From positions 224,938 through 288,937 of the forward strand of contig JALNZU010000001.1 of NCBI GenBank assembly GCA_023229245.1: a stretch of 64,000 nt of DNA, given 5' to 3'. Source of the DNA: Bacteroidales bacterium (GTDB lineage Bacteria > Bacteroidota > Bacteroidia > Bacteroidales > F082). How positions within the stretch are numbered: position 1 is the stretch's first letter; each line of letters begins with the position of its first letter. This document shows, piece by piece, positions 47,427 through 55,972 of the stretch. The notes beneath the pieces were generated by a model. It had not been told where the DNA came from and ran no database searches. It worked only from the letters and a program-made list of their open reading frames with translations. Position numbers and translations under genes: made by a program.

Positions 47427-47843
47427 TTACAAGTGTATATCAACAAAATCCTTGCAATACTTCTTTATTTGAATTCGGACTTTTCTAAACTGTTCATTGA
47501 TTTCTTCGTCTGTTCCTGTTGCTTTAGCTGGGTCGGGAAAATTATGATGGAATTTCTTCGCATTGGTTGGAAAATAAGGGCATCTTTCTTTGGCGTTGTC
47601 GCAAACAGTTATCACAAAGTCAAAAGCAATATTTCTGTATTCATCAATGTTGTTTGATGTGTGATTTGAAATGTCAAATCCGTCTTCTTTCATTGTGTCG
47701 ATTGCTTTCGGATTTACTCCGTGAGTTTCAATCCCTGCACTATATACCTCTGCTTTACTACCTGCAAAGTATCGTAAATAACCCTCTGCGATTTGGCTTC
47801 TGCAACTATTGCCAGTGCATAGAACTAAAATTTTCTTTTTCAT
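47427..47843 (-). CDS. arsC: Arsenate reductase ArsC, thioredoxin-coupled
   Basis: The 138-residue protein has the low-molecular-weight phosphatase loop LCTGNSCRSQIAEG (Cys9, Cys14, Arg15) and the redox pair in ITVCDNAKERCPYFP (Cys81, Cys88), the triad of thioredoxin-dependent arsenate reductases. NFPDPAKATGTDEE completes the family pattern. It reduces arsenate to arsenite. No arsR, arsB or acr3 gene is adjacent, so it is an isolated resistance gene in the accessory region. Confidence 0.93.
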   Translation of the reverse strand: MKKKILVLCTGNSCRSQIAEGYLRYFAGSKAEVYSAGIETHGVNPKAIDTMKEDGFDISNHTSNNIDEYRNIAFDFVITVCDNAKERCPYFPTNAKKFHHNFPDPAKATGTDEEINEQFRKVRIQIKKYCKDFVDIHL

Positions 47844-47905
47844 TTTAACTAATACTTTATTTCAATTTCAAACTTACATTGACTAAGAAAATAAGTACGG
47901 GTACT

Positions 47906-48060
47906 TCAACCTAAGGGCCCTGTGCTTGTGGTGTTCACAACCTGTCCTACGGAATAGCCCGCAGAGTCTCCGCTACCCCAAGTATTACCGCCCGTGGCGT
48001 TACCGCTTTCCTGTGCCTGTAGCCTGTCAGTACGAGTCCTAACAAAAGTACGGCACTTAA
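47906..48060 (-). pseudogene. Fragment of a T9SS-type surface protein (N-terminus)
   Basis: The minus strand reads LQAQESGNATGGNTWGSGDS followed by AGYSVGQVVNTTSTGPLG and a stop at 47906. QES.NA.GG...GSGGS..YSVGQVV.TT.TG is the common start of mature T9SS cargo proteins in Bacteroidota. A signal-peptide-like LSAVLLLGLVLTG precedes it in the neighbouring frame, so one base is missing. Only about 40 residues remain and there is no start codon. Confidence 0.65.
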
Positions 48061-48306
48061 TTATATTTTTTGTGTCACATTTTTGACCTCCTTTTTTAAT
48101 GATTAATATTCATTTTAATTTGCCTGTTTTTGGTAAGGCTCCTGTCTGTTGTAGTGTCTTCTCCACTGAATGCTAACGGGTGGCGGTATGAAAAGTTGCC
48201 AATTGCGGGCGATTTCCTTTCAAGCTACACAAGATTTCCAAGATTGATAGCTATCGTAACCCACTACTAAAAATGGTTTAAACACGGTATTGGTATCAGT
48301 GTGTTT

Positions 48307-48864
48307 TTAATCCTTGATATACAATCCTTTTAAAAAATCAACCTTTTTGTTCTCCGCCCATTTATCAGTTGTCATGATTGAAAAGTTATTCACAATCCCA
48401 TTTTTCTCTCCGACTAAAAAATAGGTATCAACCTTTGCATCATTTATAAATCCATAAATTTGATTGAGGATATAATTATTTATGCTATCATTTTCTATAC
48501 TATTTCTTTGCAATCCATATGAATCTACAAAGAATTTTGAGTCCCATTCGTAAAATGCGTTTACAAAATCATATCCCTTTTTTAGGTCGCCGGCATTGAA
48601 TTCATATTTATCAAATCGGTTAAAGGCAATCGCTATCCTAATTGAATCATTGTTTATGAAAAATTGTTGTCCACTTACATAATTATAATTAGCCTTCTCC
48701 CATTTGCCGGGTATCGAAACCGAACCAAATGGTAATACAAAATAATTAGTCTGATTCTTTGATTTATCGTAATCACAACCAACAATTGTACTTACTCTCT
48801 GGCTGACACAACCAGTCAGGATTAAAGTCGTTAGTAAAGTCAGGTTTATTAGAGTCCTTGTCAT
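48307..48864 (-). CDS. Hypothetical lipoprotein
   Basis: The 185-residue protein has a lipoprotein signal ending LILTGC at Cys19. The mature part (FVLPFGSVSIPGKWEKANYN, FINNDSIRIAIAFNRFDKYEF) has alternating beta-type residues and no recognised domain. It is a single gene on the same strand as the TonB receptor upstream. It lies in the mobile region between an attC-like repeat and a decayed surface-protein fragment. Region 48061-48306 holds no gene. Confidence 0.75.
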   Translation of the reverse strand: MTRTLINLTLLTTLILTGCVSQRVSTIVGCDYDKSKNQTNYFVLPFGSVSIPGKWEKANYNYVSGQQFFINNDSIRIAIAFNRFDKYEFNAGDLKKGYDFVNAFYEWDSKFFVDSYGLQRNSIENDSINNYILNQIYGFINDAKVDTYFLVGEKNGIVNNFSIMTTDKWAENKKVDFLKGLYIKD

Positions 48865-48934
48865 ATTAATCTGAATATGGTTATTATCGAATCGGATTAA
48901 ATGGGTGTCAACTCATTCATCTATCACCTAAAAA

Positions 48935-48986
48935 CTATCCAACGCCAACAAATAGGTGCTGAATATGCATAGCTTTGGTTGGATAG
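48935..48986. repeat. attC-like inverted repeat (weak candidate)
   Basis: Perfect 9-bp outer arms CTATCCAAC (48935-48943) and GTTGGATAG (48978-48986), the form of integron R'' and R' boxes, enclose 34 bp. Inner pairing is poor. It follows the TonB receptor gene on the minus strand, where an attC would be. Confidence 0.4.
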
Positions 48987-49127
48987 TAATAGCAAATGTA
49001 AGTACAATTTACAACCTATCAAAGGGTGAATAAATATTTTGTAAACTCCTGGTTGATACGTGGGTATAGATCCCGGTGGTGCGGCTGCCCTTATGCAAAT
49101 CCCTCAACTCTTTCAATGTACTGTTAC

Positions 49128-51485
49128 TTAGAAATAAATCTTCCATGAGCCAATAGGGAAGAACTTCATCTGCAGCACGTTAACCACCGATTGCGTATCG
49201 TTATCGTAGCGCTGCATAAATATATTGCTATGGTTTGTCAGGTTCTGAACATCGAACGACCACTCCTGCGAAATGCTTTTAGAGTTTTTACGGTACGAGA
49301 TGCGAAGGTCAACCCTAAAATAGTCATCGAATTGCGGGGTGTAGGCTTCGCTGTAGCTGTACACCGCTTCGCCATGTAGTATAGACTGCTCTATGTTAAT
49401 GGGAATATACCGTTTTCCTCCCGCCCAAATCATCTTGATATTGAACGCCAGCGCATCGGTTTTTAGGGGCAATTCGTATCCCGCTAACATATTCACGGTG
49501 TAGTTGCCGTTGAAGGCCGTGTTGCGCCAAAGCCCGTCACTCCCCTGATATTTCGAGTCGAATAGCGAGGTGGTGAGCAGGAAGTAGAAGTTTTTGCTCA
49601 GAAATTTCTCTAGCGTTAGCTCTACCCCGCTGTTCTTGCCCTTACCACTATTGGTTAGGCTATCAATTTTTTCGTTGTAAAAGTTTGCACCGTAGTTTAT
49701 AAGGCTAAAATAAGATGCCCCTGTCTCCACGGGTATATCGTAAAGCGACTGGTGGTAGGTCTCAATCTTAAGGCGCAGGTTGGTGCTTATCCTATAGTCG
49801 TACCCCGCCACAAAATGGTGGCTCTTGCTGAAGCCCAATTCCCTATTGGTAAGGGTGTAGTCGTGTGGCGAATCGGAATGGTTGGTTCGCACAAAATAGA
49901 TTAGTTTGGGCTGGGTTTGCCCATGAAGGCCATATCCTAAGCTGAGCGAATGTTTACTGCTCAGGTTGTAGCTAATTCCCAGGCGGGGCTCTACCATGCC
50001 CGAGCCATTCAGGGCAAACACCTGACCATGAATACCCGCATTGATAAACAGGTTGTCGGATATGCCATGCCTGAGCTGCACAAATCCCTGATATAGCTCC
50101 GTATTCTCCCTAATGTCGGTGTCGTTTATTACCTCATCGAGCCCCGGGATACGGGTCTCGTCGTAGAAGTTAAAGAAGAAATGTTCCACAATGCCACCCA
50201 CCTGTAACGTATTTCTATCATTAATTTTCGAGATAAGCTTAGTGGAGAACGCCAGTCGGGTTTCGTTGTAGTTGTCGGAATAGAATGGAGTATAGGTTTC
50301 GCCCTGCAGGGTATCCACATCGTTGAACGAATTGGAGTAGATAGTGGACAGTGCGGTTTCCAGGCGGGTGCTGATAGAGAAGAAGTACTTGTGGGATAGG
50401 CCCAGAACCCCCATTTTGGAGCCATTGAAAACCTGTGTGCCGGGGGGCATATCGGAGGTCCACCCTGAGCCTTTGTCCTCTTCGAGCTGAATGCTGCTCA
50501 TACCCCCAAGCCCAATGAGCGAGAAGGTTCCCATGCTTGTGGTGGGAAGGCTTAGCTTGAACGACACATCGGAATATTTGGGAATGCCACCCACATCGAA
50601 AAGCCCCATGGCGCTCATCACGTCCATCATAGTGTATCGGTAGTTTATCATGTAGGTACTATTGTTTTTGCGCGATATGGGTCCCTCGGCTCCCAGTTCA
50701 AAGCCATTGAAGCCCATTTGTCCCATAAATTCATGGTTTTGGCTGTTGCCCCTTCTCATTTTCAGGTCGAAGGCGCCCGAAAGTGCATTGCCAAACTCGG
50801 CAGGAAAGGCACCTGTATAGAAATCGGAGTTGGAGAGCTGGTTGTTATTCAGTATGCTAATGGGTCCTCCAGTGGTACCGTAGGTTCCAAAGTGGTTGGG
50901 ATTGGGAATACCTATCCCATCAAGCCGCCACACCAGACCAACGGGCGAATTTCCCCGAATAATGATATCGTTTCGCTGATCGCCCGCCGTCACTATCCCC
51001 GCATAGTTGGAAACCATGCGGGCGGGGTCGCCCCAGCTACCTGCAAATTTATTTGATTCCTCAACTGTAAATGTCCGTGAACTTACAGTGGCAAATTCAT
51101 TTATCGCCTTATCCTTCTGATAGGCCGTAATTGTAACCCCTTCAAGACTTTCAATCTTCTCTAATAGCTCTACCTCAAGGAATAGCGTCTTTTTCGAAGT
51201 CAGTTCGAGGTTTTGGAACGAAATCGGGTGGTACCCAATAAAAGTTACGATAACAGACACCCTGCCCACTGGAATATTGCTGATATGAAAATTTCCGTCG
51301 GAATTGCTGGTTGTGCCGAATGTATCATCGTTGGTATATACAACAATGGTGGTTCCCGGCAATGCTGTTTGCGACTGCTTATCCCTCACCTCGCCCGCAA
51401 TATTCCCTACAATATCCTGCCCAAAACTAAAAGAAATGCAACCTACAAATAGACATATATTTAGAATGACTTTCTTGGATTTCAT
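49128..51485 (-). CDS. TonB-dependent receptor with carboxypeptidase-like regulatory domain
   Basis: The 785-residue outer membrane protein has a signal peptide (to FGQ), a CarboxypepD_reg-like domain (AGEVRDKQSQTALPGTTIVV ... IPVGRVSVIVTFIGYHPI), a plug domain (NDIIIRGNSPVGLVWRLDGI) and a barrel ending in FFPIGSWKIYF with a terminal aromatic residue. No SusD partner is adjacent. The gene is visibly richer in G+C than its neighbours, which suggests separate acquisition. The ligand is unknown. Confidence 0.92.
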   Translation of the reverse strand: MKSKKVILNICLFVGCISFSFGQDIVGNIAGEVRDKQSQTALPGTTIVVYTNDDTFGTTSNSDGNFHISNIPVGRVSVIVTFIGYHPISFQNLELTSKKTLFLEVELLEKIESLEGVTITAYQKDKAINEFATVSSRTFTVEESNKFAGSWGDPARMVSNYAGIVTAGDQRNDIIIRGNSPVGLVWRLDGIGIPNPNHFGTYGTTGGPISILNNNQLSNSDFYTGAFPAEFGNALSGAFDLKMRRGNSQNHEFMGQMGFNGFELGAEGPISRKNNSTYMINYRYTMMDVMSAMGLFDVGGIPKYSDVSFKLSLPTTSMGTFSLIGLGGMSSIQLEEDKGSGWTSDMPPGTQVFNGSKMGVLGLSHKYFFSISTRLETALSTIYSNSFNDVDTLQGETYTPFYSDNYNETRLAFSTKLISKINDRNTLQVGGIVEHFFFNFYDETRIPGLDEVINDTDIRENTELYQGFVQLRHGISDNLFINAGIHGQVFALNGSGMVEPRLGISYNLSSKHSLSLGYGLHGQTQPKLIYFVRTNHSDSPHDYTLTNRELGFSKSHHFVAGYDYRISTNLRLKIETYHQSLYDIPVETGASYFSLINYGANFYNEKIDSLTNSGKGKNSGVELTLEKFLSKNFYFLLTTSLFDSKYQGSDGLWRNTAFNGNYTVNMLAGYELPLKTDALAFNIKMIWAGGKRYIPINIEQSILHGEAVYSYSEAYTPQFDDYFRVDLRISYRKNSKSISQEWSFDVQNLTNHSNIFMQRYDNDTQSVVNVLQMKFFPIGSWKIYF

Positions 51486-51641
51486 AATGTGCTCTCTTTT
51501 CCTAATATCTATTTGGATACATCAATAACACAAACAATGAGGTGAATATCAATACCCGTTGTGCATTTGAAAACAATAAAAGAAGTTCCCCATCTTTAGG
51601 ATAAATATTCATATATTTGATTAATAGCCAATCAGTTAAAT

Positions 51642-51820
51642 ATGACAAACAACTTCATTCAAAACTACGAAATTATTTTGACTCACCTCTCAACAATCGA
51701 TATATCTTTTGATTTCCTGCAGATCAGAAAGCCTAAGCTGAGCAATATCGAGCTGATTGCCATGAATTTAACGGCTGAGTATAAGGCTGTCCACTCCGAA
51801 TGCGAACTCTTCACATGGAG
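51642..51820 (+). pseudogene. IS982-family transposase, N-terminal fragment
   Basis: About 60 residues are left: FIQNYEIILTHL then RKPKLSNIELIAMNLTAEYK and HSECELF. KPKLS(D/N)xELIxxNLTAEYxxxxSExxLF is the start of IS982-family transposases. The DDE domain is gone; the match stops where a minus-strand signal-peptide frame begins. Confidence 0.75.
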
Positions 51821-51821
51821 A

Positions 51822-51959
51822 TTACCTCCACCTGCTTATCCTCTCAGATTGAATGAAGCGTTTACAACCGTAGGAAGTGCTATCTGTTCCCCTATATGGA
51901 AAAGCTACGACAGCTGCTGTAGTCAGAATCATCATTATAAATAATGCAATTGTTTTCAT
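51822..51959 (-). pseudogene. Truncated exported protein, signal-peptide stub
   Basis: A 45-residue frame begins MKTIALFIMMILTTAAVVAF, a convincing signal peptide, followed by 25 residues without pattern and a stop. Its 3' end meets the IS982 fragment exactly, so it looks like a gene cut by insertion. It could also be a small secreted peptide. Confidence 0.35.
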
Positions 51960-51978
51960 GTTGCTGTCTTTTTAAATA

Positions 51979-52177
51979 CCCTATAACAGGTGGCGGCTTT
52001 GTGTCAGAAGCGGTATTTTGAAACGAGATATTCCACTTCACCACCCTGCCGGCAAAACCGTTTGCATTTATATTAAATTACTACTTCTTGGCAAAAACCA
52101 AACAGTTTTGCCTACAGATAGAACAAATATTACACTACCGCCCGGAAAGCTCTTGCACAAAAACACTTGTTATGGGC
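51979..52177. repeat. attC site of the AAA-DUF4143 cassette
   Basis: Outer boxes CCCTATAAC (51979) and GTTATGGGC (52169-52177) face each other. The inner arms share, in reverse complement, TTTGTG-CA-AGAGC and GCGGTA blocks with unpaired bases. The site begins nine bases after the end of the ATPase gene on the minus strand. At 199 bp it is longer than most attC sites. Confidence 0.6.
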
Positions 52178-52186
52178 AGGTGATTG

Positions 52187-53374
52187 TCAGTATAGCATTC
52201 CAAAAAGCCATAAAGGAATTTTATTTTTATGTCCTATTTCTATATCGTCAGCAACCACAAAACTGTTAGGAATGTCTTTTATTTGGTTAAATGTTTTTGT
52301 TTTGCTGCCAATTTCAAAAGTATACTTGTCTACCATAAAATCTCCTTGTTTTGCAAGAAATACGTCTGATACGGCGCTGACTTGATTTACAAAAAATGTT
52401 TCCCTTGCACTGCCAATGTTTGCTGTGTCGCTAAATACATAAGCAAGGTTTGTATTGTTAAGTAATACTTTGTCGGGTTTAGTCAAATCACCAATCGTCT
52501 TGCCTTTGCGCGATATTAAATTCAGTAATTTGGCATTTGCCAAAAGAGATAGATATTTAACAGTGTTATTCCTGTTTGTGGCAATTGCATTGGCTAAATC
52601 TGTGATTTTCGGGGTATATGGGACTAATCCTGATAGAACAGCCAATAACCGTTTTATTTTGTGTCGAGAAGCAAATTCAATATTTTCAATAGCAGGAATA
52701 TCCACATCAATCACATTATTTATTACCTCTTGTAATTTGTACTCATATTTTTTTAACCCTTGTTTGTAGAATAAATAATATCCATGTTTAAGATATTTTT
52801 TAAACAATGGTATTATCTTTATGTTTTCTGTAATTTCAAAAGCAATATTTTGGTGATTTTCAACAATATCCTGTAACGAATAAGAGGAAAAGTCGCCAAC
52901 ATTTTCAAATCTCAAAAATTCTCTGAACGACAGACCTTCTAATGTTTCATAAACAACTCTTCTCGAAAGATCTGTTGTTGATTTATAAATTTGTAATAAT
53001 GAAGATCCTGTGAATACGATTTTTAATTTCGGAAAACTATCGTAGATATTTTTAATTTCTGTTGTCCAATTGGGGTAATGGTGTATTTCGTCCAAAAATA
53101 AATGCGTGCCCCCATTCATATAAAATTCGTCTGCTAATTCGAAAATGGTATGATTGGCAAACCACATATTGTCTAAACTTACATACAATGCGTCATTTTT
53201 ATTCTTAAAAGTTGTCTTTATATGTTGTAGCAACATAGTTGTTTTTCCAACGCCTTTTGAGCCGATAATTGCTATACACCGCTCGTCCCAGTCAATATTC
53301 TGATATAAATATCTGAATGTTTTTTCATCCGTTTCTTGCAGTAATCGAAGATAGATTTTAAGCAAACCATCCAT
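52187..53374 (-). CDS. AAA family ATPase with DUF4143 domain
   Basis: The 395-residue protein has Walker A IIGSKGVGKTT (residues 38-46), Walker B THLFLDEIHHYPNW, the sensor VFTGSSLLQI and a C-terminal DUF4143-type region (YTPKITDLANAIATNRNNTVKYLSLLANAKLL, i.e. a winged helix, then FEIGSKTKTFNQIKD). These archaea-type ATPases are common in bacteria and have no fixed role. The C-terminal part may carry a degenerate PDDEXK-like fold. As a single-gene cassette followed by attC it is mobile. Confidence 0.85.
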   Translation of the reverse strand: MDGLLKIYLRLLQETDEKTFRYLYQNIDWDERCIAIIGSKGVGKTTMLLQHIKTTFKNKNDALYVSLDNMWFANHTIFELADEFYMNGGTHLFLDEIHHYPNWTTEIKNIYDSFPKLKIVFTGSSLLQIYKSTTDLSRRVVYETLEGLSFREFLRFENVGDFSSYSLQDIVENHQNIAFEITENIKIIPLFKKYLKHGYYLFYKQGLKKYEYKLQEVINNVIDVDIPAIENIEFASRHKIKRLLAVLSGLVPYTPKITDLANAIATNRNNTVKYLSLLANAKLLNLISRKGKTIGDLTKPDKVLLNNTNLAYVFSDTANIGSARETFFVNQVSAVSDVFLAKQGDFMVDKYTFEIGSKTKTFNQIKDIPNSFVVADDIEIGHKNKIPLWLFGMLY

Positions 53375-53726
53375 AAAGACTATTTTTTACTTTATTATTT
53401 TCGGCTACAAATATATAAAATGTTTCTTGCAAATAGCATTTATGATTTAAAATGCTTCTTATAAACAGCATTTATGGTGAATGTCGCTTCTTATAAATAG
53501 CATAAAAGTAGTAAAAAGGTATTCAATCGTCCTCTGTTACTGTCTCGTCCGACACTTGTGCACAAGGCCCCGGGCGGTATATGGCGTTGGCGCAAAGTCG
53601 TGGTGGCGCGTGTTTTTGCACTCGTGGTGCGATGCAGGATTATGATGGTTATTACTTAATACTCGCGTTGGCAAAAACCGTGACACCAATGGGAGCCCCC
53701 GGCGGGAGCCGGTGCAGCTGTGCCGC
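53375..53726. other. Gene-free segment between cassettes
   Basis: About 350 bp without a convincing gene. The GC-rich blocks TTGTGCACAAGGCCCCGGGC (53557) and GGCGTTGGCGC, GCGTTGGC (53585, 53664) resemble attC arms, and the first resembles the arm of the ATPase cassette. It may be the remnant of a gene-less cassette. A plus-strand frame of 103 codons here has no coding character. Confidence 0.4.
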
Positions 53727-53800
53727 CATTAACGGTCTTTCATTTGGACCAGAAGATTATCGCGAAACAGAAGCCAATGACATATACCAAGCTGTTATAG
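53727..53800. repeat. attC site of the outer membrane protein cassette
   Basis: Boxes CATTAAC (53727-53733) and GTTATAG (53794-53800) enclose arms GGTCTTTCATTTGGACCAG and, reversed, GGTATATGTCATTGGCTTC with bulges. The 74-bp length is typical. The first bases of this cassette, GTTATAGTTA at 54546 on the minus strand, repeat the outer box and flank exactly. Confidence 0.75.
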
Positions 53801-53822
53801 TTATTTGCTTATACATATATTT

Positions 53823-54422
53823 TTATTTGTTGTCTCTGGATTTAGATCCAAAAACTAATCCTATATTTAATCCTACCGCTGTTAACCTGTAGGGGAGATA
53901 CTGTTCGGTAAATGAAAATATATTGTGAACCCAGAGCTTAGGCTCTATATTGAGATATATCGCCTCTTTAATTTGAATGATTTTTCCCGGGCCAAATGAT
54001 AAACCTATCCCAGACTGTTTATCAAGTGTCTGTCCGGCATCATAATTAAGATGAAAATCAACTGAAGGATCTAAACTGAAATAAAAATGATTTTTGAACC
54101 AGAGAACTGATTTCAGTCTAAGTGAGATTATGTTCACTTTTTCAGAATGAAGTGTCATGTCTCCAGTATTCATGTTTGGAACGAATTCCACCTGAGCGTA
54201 ATGATAGTTGCAGCCAAGCCCAAAATTTATTTTGTTATCATTAAGGAATAGATAATCCAAAGAGCTTGTTAATCCTGCTTTGATATGTTGCCCCGGGCCA
54301 CCGGCAACAAACTGATAGTGAAGTCCTAAATTAATTGTTGGAGCAATCGAAATCTTGAATTCCTGTCCGTAAAGGATGTTGGTCAAGATTATCAATACAT
54401 TAGCAATGAATATTCTTTTCAT
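53823..54422 (-). CDS. Outer membrane beta-barrel protein
   Basis: The 199-residue protein has a signal peptide ending at YGQ and alternating amphipathic strands throughout (FKISIAPTINLGLHYQF, INFGLGCNYHYAQVEF, IISLRLKSVLWFKNHFYFSL, AVGLNIGLVFG), consistent with an eight-stranded barrel. No specific family recognised. It is a single-gene cassette between two attC sites, and on the minus strand like its neighbours. Confidence 0.8.
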   Translation of the reverse strand: MKRIFIANVLIILTNILYGQEFKISIAPTINLGLHYQFVAGGPGQHIKAGLTSSLDYLFLNDNKINFGLGCNYHYAQVEFVPNMNTGDMTLHSEKVNIISLRLKSVLWFKNHFYFSLDPSVDFHLNYDAGQTLDKQSGIGLSFGPGKIIQIKEAIYLNIEPKLWVHNIFSFTEQYLPYRLTAVGLNIGLVFGSKSRDNK

Positions 54423-54539
54423 CTTGAGTTTATTGTTTAATATGTTGGACTAAATGTCTAAAGCCATTCAACTTTCTGTTATTAACCATATTACATTATT
54501 ACAGCTCATCTTTTAGCACGAAATTAAGATAGCAATTAA

Positions 54540-54610
54540 CTATAACGCCCCGGGTGGTTTGCGAAGTGATTTGCATTTTGCAATTCGCTTGTATTAGCCA
54601 GTGGTTATTC
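54540..54610. repeat. attC site of the Fic (DUF4172) cassette
   Basis: Boxes CTATAAC (54540-54546) and GTTATTC (54604-54610) with inner arms sharing GG.T..T...GCGAA.TG in reverse complement. The stop codon of the Fic gene lies inside the outer box, as often seen in cassettes. 71 bp. Confidence 0.75.
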
Positions 54611-55711
54611 ATCTTCAAAGTTTATGAGTTCATAATTTGTACTTCGCCCTCCTTCCTTAGTTTCTTGTAAAACACCTTTCCTTATTAAGTCTTTGATGTC
54701 GCGCAATGCCGTATCTGTCGAAACCTTAGTGATTTTAGCCCACTTGCTTGTCTGTAGTTTTCCATCAAATCCATCAAACAGCATATTTAAAATAGTTCGC
54801 TGTCTTTCATTGATTGGCAAGTGTTCGTGCAGTTTCCAAAATTCAGCTTTACGCAAAACTCGTTGCGTCGTATGTTCGGTAACAAGCATTGCGTTTTTAA
54901 GACAATGCAAAAACCAATTGAGCCATTCGGTAATGTCGCCTGTACTGTGTTGTGCTTTTTGCAATACTTCGTAATAGCGCTTGCGTTCTATTAAAATTTG
55001 GCTTGACATACTATAAAAACGTTCGCCACTACTTTCTGCACGTGCAAGTAACATATCTGTTATGGCTCTGCCTATACGTTCGTTGCCATCATCAAATGGG
55101 TGAATGATAATAAACCATAAGTGGGCAATAGCCGCTTTCAGTACAGGGTCAAGTTGATTTTCATTATTAAACCAATCCAAAAACTTATCCATTTCGGATT
55201 TAACCAATTGAGGTGCTACGGCTTCGTAATGGACTTTTTCTTTACCCATTGTACCCGAAACCACTTGCATTTCACCTGTACGGTATTTGCCCGTTTCTAT
55301 TTTGTAAGGGCCGCTGTATCCTGTGGGGAAAAGTGCTGCGTGCCAACCGGACAACCGTTTTTCGGTTAAAGGCAAAGAGTGACGCTGGGTAGCATCAAGC
55401 ATCATTTCTACAACACCTTCAATATGCCGACTGCTTGGTACGAGTCCTGCGGTGGTTATGCCTAATCGCCTTGCTATGGAAGAGCGTACCTGATCATAAT
55501 TGAGTAATTCGCCTTCAATCTCGGAAGATTTTACTATGTCTAAAGTTAATGATGTAAGTGTTGCTTCTTCCTTGGCAGAGAATCCCAACGCGTTCATTTG
55601 TCCGATAATTTTGCCTTGCATTAAGCGAACTTCACCAAACACCGCATTGATGGCTTTATCCTGCCAAGTAAAATCTGTCCAGTTGTTATGTTCATAAATG
55701 TATTTTGCCAT
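54605..55711 (-). CDS. Fic family protein with DUF4172 and winged helix
   Basis: The 368-residue protein has an N-terminal DUF4172 region with the inhibitory motif SSEIEG at residues 62-67 ((S/T)xxxE(G/N), class II), a Fic core with HPFDDGNERIGR (His204) and a C-terminal winged helix (TKVSTDTALRDIKDLIRKGV). Fic proteins transfer AMP or similar groups to target proteins. The usual GNGR is GNER here; the Gly to Glu change in the anion loop may alter activity. Cassette gene. Confidence 0.9.
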   Translation of the reverse strand: MAKYIYEHNNWTDFTWQDKAINAVFGEVRLMQGKIIGQMNALGFSAKEEATLTSLTLDIVKSSEIEGELLNYDQVRSSIARRLGITTAGLVPSSRHIEGVVEMMLDATQRHSLPLTEKRLSGWHAALFPTGYSGPYKIETGKYRTGEMQVVSGTMGKEKVHYEAVAPQLVKSEMDKFLDWFNNENQLDPVLKAAIAHLWFIIIHPFDDGNERIGRAITDMLLARAESSGERFYSMSSQILIERKRYYEVLQKAQHSTGDITEWLNWFLHCLKNAMLVTEHTTQRVLRKAEFWKLHEHLPINERQRTILNMLFDGFDGKLQTSKWAKITKVSTDTALRDIKDLIRKGVLQETKEGGRSTNYELINFEDE

Positions 55712-55899
55712 GGTTAGAAATTACTTATGCGACAAATGTACGAATTATTTATCGCATATTTGCGGCGATTGTTTCGTTTTTTCACCGCATAGGGAAAAAG
55801 AAACGTTTGACGCCGTTTCTATTAGTTTTAAAGGTTTTGTTGTCCTACCATTGGCAGTAATAGTTTGGTGGCTTGACGCAGGGCGGATTTTATCGATCC
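55712..55899. other. Spacer with palindrome upstream of the Fic gene
   Basis: About 190 bp including the first half of a perfect palindrome GATCCCGATA-AC-TATCGGGATC (55895-55916). A related imperfect palindrome lies at 34879. No gene is seen. It may hold the promoter of the Fic cassette. Confidence 0.4.
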
Positions 55900-55972
55900 C
55901 GATAACTATCGGGATCAACCGAAGCACTTTACTAGCCATGATGCTAAACTGCTTGATAGTGACAGGTTATAA
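55900..55972. repeat. attC site of the TPR-protein cassette
   Basis: Boxes CGATAAC (55900-55906) and GTTATAA (55966-55972); the inner arms share ATCAA..AGCA.TTTA in reverse complement. The TPR gene's stop codon lies inside the outer box. 73 bp; weaker than the others because it overlaps a separate palindrome. Confidence 0.55.

Noticed and set aside
48171..48300. Possible attC after the lipoprotein gene at 48307
   Set aside because: GCTAACGGGTGGC looks like an R' box and arm, but no complementary second arm could be drawn.
53581..53892. Plus-strand frame of 103 codons
   Set aside because: No coding character; it overlaps an attC site and the end of the outer membrane protein gene.
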